Shown here one piece after another: positions 61,222-64,000 of a stretch of DNA of 64,000 nucleotides. Within the stretch, counting starts at the first letter, position 1. Each line of letters begins with the position of its first letter. A model generated the notes under the pieces. It saw only the letters and a program-made list of their open reading frames with translations, made no database searches and had not been told where the DNA came from. The translations under genes were made by a program, and so were the position numbers. Source of the stretch: Rhizobium hidalgonense (GTDB lineage: Bacteria > Pseudomonadota > Alphaproteobacteria > Rhizobiales > Rhizobiaceae); the NCBI RefSeq assembly GCF_002914525.1, contig NZ_LODW01000104.1, positions 62,001 to 126,000 on the forward strand. The letters are read 5' to 3'.

Positions 61222-61923
61222 ATGACTGATATGGAACGCCGCGGCCGGGCGACGGAAGCCTTCTTCGGTCGCCGCAAGGGCAAGGCCCTGCGCGAACAGC
61301 AAGCCGAAACGCTGAACAGCCTGCTGCCGGCATTCCTTATCGATCTCCCGGCGGCTCCACCGGAGCCGCTGACATCCCTCTTCCCGGCTCCGGTCGAAAA
61401 ATTGCGGCTGGAAATCGGTTTCGGCGGCGGCGAACACCTGATCCACCGCGCCCTGGAGAAACCCTCCATCGGCTTCATCGGCGTCGAGCCCTTCGTCAAT
61501 TCCATGCAGAAACTGCTGTCTCGCATCGGTGAGACCGGAGCACGCAATATCCGCGTCTATAACGACGACGCGACGCAACTGCTCGACTGGCTGCCGGACG
61601 CTTCGCTCGATCAGATCGACCTGCTCTATCCCGACCCCTGGCCGAAGCGGAAGCACTGGAAACGCCGCTTCGTTTCGAAGACCAATCTCGACCGCTTTCA
61701 TCGCGTGCTGAAGCCCGGCGGCCTGTTCTGCTTCGCCTCCGACATCGACACCTATGTCAACTGGACGCTGCTCAAATGCGGCGACCATAGCGGCTTCGAC
61801 TGGATGGCCGATAATGCAGCGGACTGGCTGACGCCTTACGAGGGCTGGCCGAGCACGCGTTACGAGGCCAAGGCCCGGCGTGAGGGCCGGTCGTCAGCCT
61901 ATCTGACGTTCCGGAAGATCTGA
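61222..61923 (+). CDS. trmB: tRNA (guanine-N7-)-methyltransferase
   Basis: 233 residues. Motif I is LEIGFGGGEHLIHRA and the catalytic region reads DLLYPDPWPKRKHWKRRF. It adds m7G46 to tRNA using SAM, consistent with its position directly after metK. A basic N-terminal tail (about 1-30) binds tRNA. A terminator follows at 62014. Confidence 0.94.
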   Translation: MTDMERRGRATEAFFGRRKGKALREQQAETLNSLLPAFLIDLPAAPPEPLTSLFPAPVEKLRLEIGFGGGEHLIHRALEKPSIGFIGVEPFVNSMQKLLSRIGETGARNIRVYNDDATQLLDWLPDASLDQIDLLYPDPWPKRKHWKRRFVSKTNLDRFHRVLKPGGLFCFASDIDTYVNWTLLKCGDHSGFDWMADNAADWLTPYEGWPSTRYEAKARREGRSSAYLTFRKI

Positions 61924-62013
61924 ATCCGGCGCTGGAAGCTGTTGAAGGACGATCGTGAAGCCGTGCCGTGCGGCACCAACGACGATCAGTTTATCCCGAA
62001 GCAGCATCGCTGC

Positions 62014-62038
62014 AAATGCCTGATGGCATTTCGTTTTT
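62014..62038 (+). terminator. intrinsic terminator of the metK-trmB unit
   Basis: AAATGCC (62014-62020) pairs with GGCATTT (62025-62031) around TGAT, followed by CG and TTTTT. It ends the trmB transcript before the convergent Hsp20/DUF1150 genes. Confidence 0.7.
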
Positions 62039-62147
62039 CATAGTCCTGTAAGGCGATATGTCGCGACATCCGTCGCGAGCACCGCTAATCGGCTACAACG
62101 ACCACGCACCGCAAGAGCGGTGAAACGCGACAGGCACTATTGAACGG

Positions 62148-62405
62148 TCAGTGCAGACTGACCGTCTTCAGCTCGTCCTCGGCAGCCTTGAAGAAGGTGC
62201 TGGAGCGGTTGTCCGTCAAGAGGATCGGCGTGCCGTCGGCGCCGAAGAGTGCCCAGAGATCGACGTTCGGATCGATATCCGGCGCCTCTGGAAAACACTT
62301 GGCGACCTCTTCGGTGCGCATCTTTCTGATATAGGCGACCTCGCCGCTGCCGATGTGGGCAAGCTCGGATTTGGTCAAGTGAGACGTGGCTTCTTTCATC
62401 AACAT
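62148..62405 (-). CDS. DUF1150-family small protein
   Basis: 85 residues from the ATG at 62405, which has GGAGGAA 5 bases upstream (the frame starts earlier, without support). KSELAHIGSGEVAYIRKM and LWALFGADGTPILLTDNR match the DUF1150 pattern. Function unknown. It follows the Hsp20 gene by 47 bases, an arrangement that rhizobia often keep, so it may work in heat shock. Confidence 0.82.
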   Translation of the reverse strand: MLMKEATSHLTKSELAHIGSGEVAYIRKMRTEEVAKCFPEAPDIDPNVDLWALFGADGTPILLTDNRSSTFFKAAEDELKTVSLH

Positions 62406-62452
62406 TCCTGTTCCTCCGGAAGAAGGGACCAACGGTTCGACAAACCGTTGTG

Positions 62453-62878
62453 CTACTGTGAAACCGAAATGTTAATTTTCTTGACCATGCGCGCGGGTTC
62501 CGGACGAATTAGATCGACGGAGAGCAGACCGTTCTTCAGACCGGCTCCCAACACCTGCATGCCGTCGGCAAGAACGAAGGTGCGCTGGAACTGGCGGGCG
62601 GCGATGCCGCGATAGAGATAGTCCCGTTCCCCCTGTTCCACCTGACGGCCGCGAATCAGAAGCTGGTTCTCCTCGATGGAAACATCGAGTTCCTCCTCGC
62701 CGAAACCGGCCACAGCCAGCGTGATGCGCAGACGTTCCGGCGCGCCGCTATCGGCGCCGATGCGTTCGATATTATAGGGGGGATATCCGTCGCTCGCCTT
62801 GGAAATGCGCTCCAGTGTCTTTTCCATGGCATCGAAGCCCAGAAGCAGCGGGCTGGCGAAAGGGGTAATGCGGCTCAT
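62453..62878 (-). CDS. Hsp20/alpha-crystallin small heat-shock protein
   Basis: 141 residues. The alpha-crystallin domain (about 35-130) has LRITLAVAGFGEEELDVSI and a GLKNGLLSVDL motif near the end, ahead of a short extension. It holds unfolding proteins for refolding. A sigma-32-like promoter is 66-94 bases upstream. Confidence 0.92.
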   Translation of the reverse strand: MSRITPFASPLLLGFDAMEKTLERISKASDGYPPYNIERIGADSGAPERLRITLAVAGFGEEELDVSIEENQLLIRGRQVEQGERDYLYRGIAARQFQRTFVLADGMQVLGAGLKNGLLSVDLIRPEPARMVKKINISVSQ

Positions 62879-62943
62879 CTTTTTTCAAGTCCTTGATGCA
62901 AGCGACCATCCCGGACCTTAAGCGCAGCATCCGGATGCCGCTA

Positions 62944-62972
62944 ATATGGGGACAGCAACCCGGCGCTGCAAG
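62944..62972 (-). promoter_or_regulatory. candidate RpoH (sigma-32) promoter of the Hsp20 gene
   Basis: On the minus strand, CTTGCAG (62972-62966) is followed, after 14 bases, by CCCCATAT (62951-62944). This matches the sigma-32 consensus spacing (CTTGAAA, 11-16 bases, CCCCATNT) with a single deviation in the -35 region. It reads toward the Hsp20 start at 62878. Confidence 0.65.
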
Positions 62973-63168
62973 GCACAGGCGGCCGGTTGGCGCCGCCTGA
63001 TCGATTTAAGCCTTCTCGATTTTAAGATGGCCGCTGGCGTCCTTGCTTGACAAAGAGCTGGCTGCCTCGCATCAAAACGTGCCGGCGCGAAATGTGCTGA
63101 TTTGTGACGGGAAATGAATAAATGCTGCATGCCGAGACAACCGGCATAGCGAGGGATGGGACGATCGA

Positions 63169-64000
63169 ATGACAAGCGTGAGAAAGATCATCATCGACAC
63201 GGATCCCGGCCAGGACGACGCGGCCGCCATCATGCTGGCGTTCGGCAGCCCCGACGAGCTTGAGGTGCTGGGGATCACCACGGTTGCCGGCAACGTGCCG
63301 CTTTCGCTTACCAGTCGCAATGCGCGCATCGTCTGCGAGCTCTGCGGCCGGCCGGAGACCAAGGTTTTCGCCGGCGCAGACAGGCCGATCGCCCGCAAGC
63401 TGGTGACCGCCGAACATGTGCACGGCAAGACCGGTCTCGACGGTCCTGAGCTCGCCGAACCGACGATGGCGCTGCAGCCCGGCCATTCCGTCGACTTCAT
63501 CATCGAGACACTGCGCCGCGAGCCTGAGGGCACGGTGACGCTCTGCACGCTCGGACCGCTCACCAATATCGGCATGGCCTTGCAAAAGGCCCCCGACATT
63601 GCCCCGCGCATCCGCGAATTGGTGATGATGGGCGGCGGCTTCTTCGAGGGCGGCAACATCACGCCAGCGGCCGAATTCAATATTTATGTCGATCCCGAGG
63701 CCGCCGATATCGTCTTCCGCTCAGGCGTGCCGATCGTGATGATGCCGCTTGATGTGACGCACCAATTGCTGACCCGCAAAGACCGGGTAAAGCGCATGGC
63801 CGAGATCGGTACGGCGCCTGTTAAGGCGATGGTCGAGATGCTGGAATTCTTCGAGCGCTTCGATATCGAGAAATACGGCTCGGACGGCGGGCCGTTGCAT
63901 GACCCGACCGTGATCGCCTACCTGCTGAAGCCGGAGCTTTTCAATGGCCGGGACTGCAATGTCGAGATCGAGGTCGGCTCCGAACTCACCGCCGGCATGA
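63169..64000 (+). CDS. nucleoside hydrolase (inosine/uridine-preferring), 5' part
   Basis: 277 codons visible from the ATG at 63169; the gene runs off the window. The N-terminal motif IIIDTDPGQDDAAAIM gives the calcium-binding aspartates; VMMGGGFFEGGNITPAAEFN and the later HDPTVIAYLL complete the family signature. It hydrolyses the N-glycosidic bond of nucleosides for salvage; the base preference is undetermined. Confidence 0.9.
   Translation, partial: MTSVRKIIIDTDPGQDDAAAIMLAFGSPDELEVLGITTVAGNVPLSLTSRNARIVCELCGRPETKVFAGADRPIARKLVTAEHVHGKTGLDGPELAEPTMALQPGHSVDFIIETLRREPEGTVTLCTLGPLTNIGMALQKAPDIAPRIRELVMMGGGFFEGGNITPAAEFNIYVDPEAADIVFRSGVPIVMMPLDVTHQLLTRKDRVKRMAEIGTAPVKAMVEMLEFFERFDIEKYGSDGGPLHDPTVIAYLLKPELFNGRDCNVEIEVGSELTAGM

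Noticed and set aside
59939..61333. 464-codon frame antisense to metK
   Set aside because: MetK motifs are intact on the plus strand; the antisense has none
62879..62943. ROSE-type RNA thermometer before the Hsp20 gene
   Set aside because: No convincing U-rich anti-Shine-Dalgarno stem at the start codon; only a weak GUCC/GGAC pairing was seen
1..64000. CRISPR array or phage
   Set aside because: No regularly spaced direct repeats, integrase, terminase or capsid genes were seen

Overview
ORGANISM. GC-rich, densely coded chromosomal DNA from an alphaproteobacterium of the Rhizobiaceae, most likely a Rhizobium of the leguminosarum/etli group. The evidence is the gene set and order (lptC-lptA-lptB next to rpoN-hpf-ptsN; tsaB-rimI-fur/mur-plsC-miaB-phoH-ybeY-corC-lnt-metK-trmB), an OlsB ornithine-lipid acyltransferase, a Tme/MaeB malic enzyme fused to a phosphotransacetylase-like domain, and dispersed intergenic palindromes of the kind common in rhizobia. 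The species call is inference. I saw no rRNA, tRNA, transposase, phage gene or CRISPR array. LAYOUT. 1-322 is the 3' end of argB. 521-6761 is the most accessory-looking part: an ArsR-type repressor divergent from a fatty-acid desaturase across a triple 13-bp operator, an FMN 2-hydroxyacid dehydrogenase, a PEP-mutase-family protein overlapping ada, and an orphan BchE-like B12/radical SAM protein. 6950-12647 carries a HAD nucleotidase, a palindromic mobile-type repeat with 32-bp terminal inverted repeats, an EF-hand protein, a LOG-family protein, and the lysine/diaminopimelate genes dapD and dapE with an overlapping membrane protein. 12654-15693 (minus strand) is the translation-initiation cluster def-fmt-truA, interrupted by a FitAB/VapBC-like toxin-antitoxin pair. 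15925-20710 holds rmuC, a ribokinase and a chemoreceptor ending in NWEEF. 20784-27040 (minus) is the sigma-54/LPS-export cluster lptC-lptA-lptB-rpoN-(EamA transporter)-hpf-ptsN. 27265-36614 (mostly plus) carries sppA, ihfB, a LapA-like protein, GNAT, CoxG-like and Nudix genes, two RNA methyltransferases overlapping lspA, a hybrid histidine kinase and olsB. 37105-39387 is maeB on the minus strand. 39501-47120 holds mutS, glnD and murJ; 47160-50674 an M15 peptidase, a VOC protein, trpS, a Usp protein and a NifU-like protein. 50763-61923 is a long plus-strand housekeeping run from tsaB to trmB. 62148-62878 is an Hsp20/DUF1150 pair behind a good sigma-32-type promoter, and a nucleoside hydrolase runs off the right edge. 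HOW IT WORKS TOGETHER. Several modules are functionally coherent: nitrogen control (rpoN, ptsN, glnD, ihfB), envelope biogenesis (lptABC, lspA, lnt, murJ, plsC, olsB), N-terminal methionine processing plus tRNA modification (def, fmt, truA, miaB, trmB, tsaB), and Mn-responsive regulation (mur). No clearly new multigene system is visible. The best leads are the ArsR/desaturase operator, the orphan BchE-like enzyme, the toxin-antitoxin insertion in def-fmt-truA, the stem-loop family with a shared CGGAATCGATTT core, and the chemoreceptor tail.
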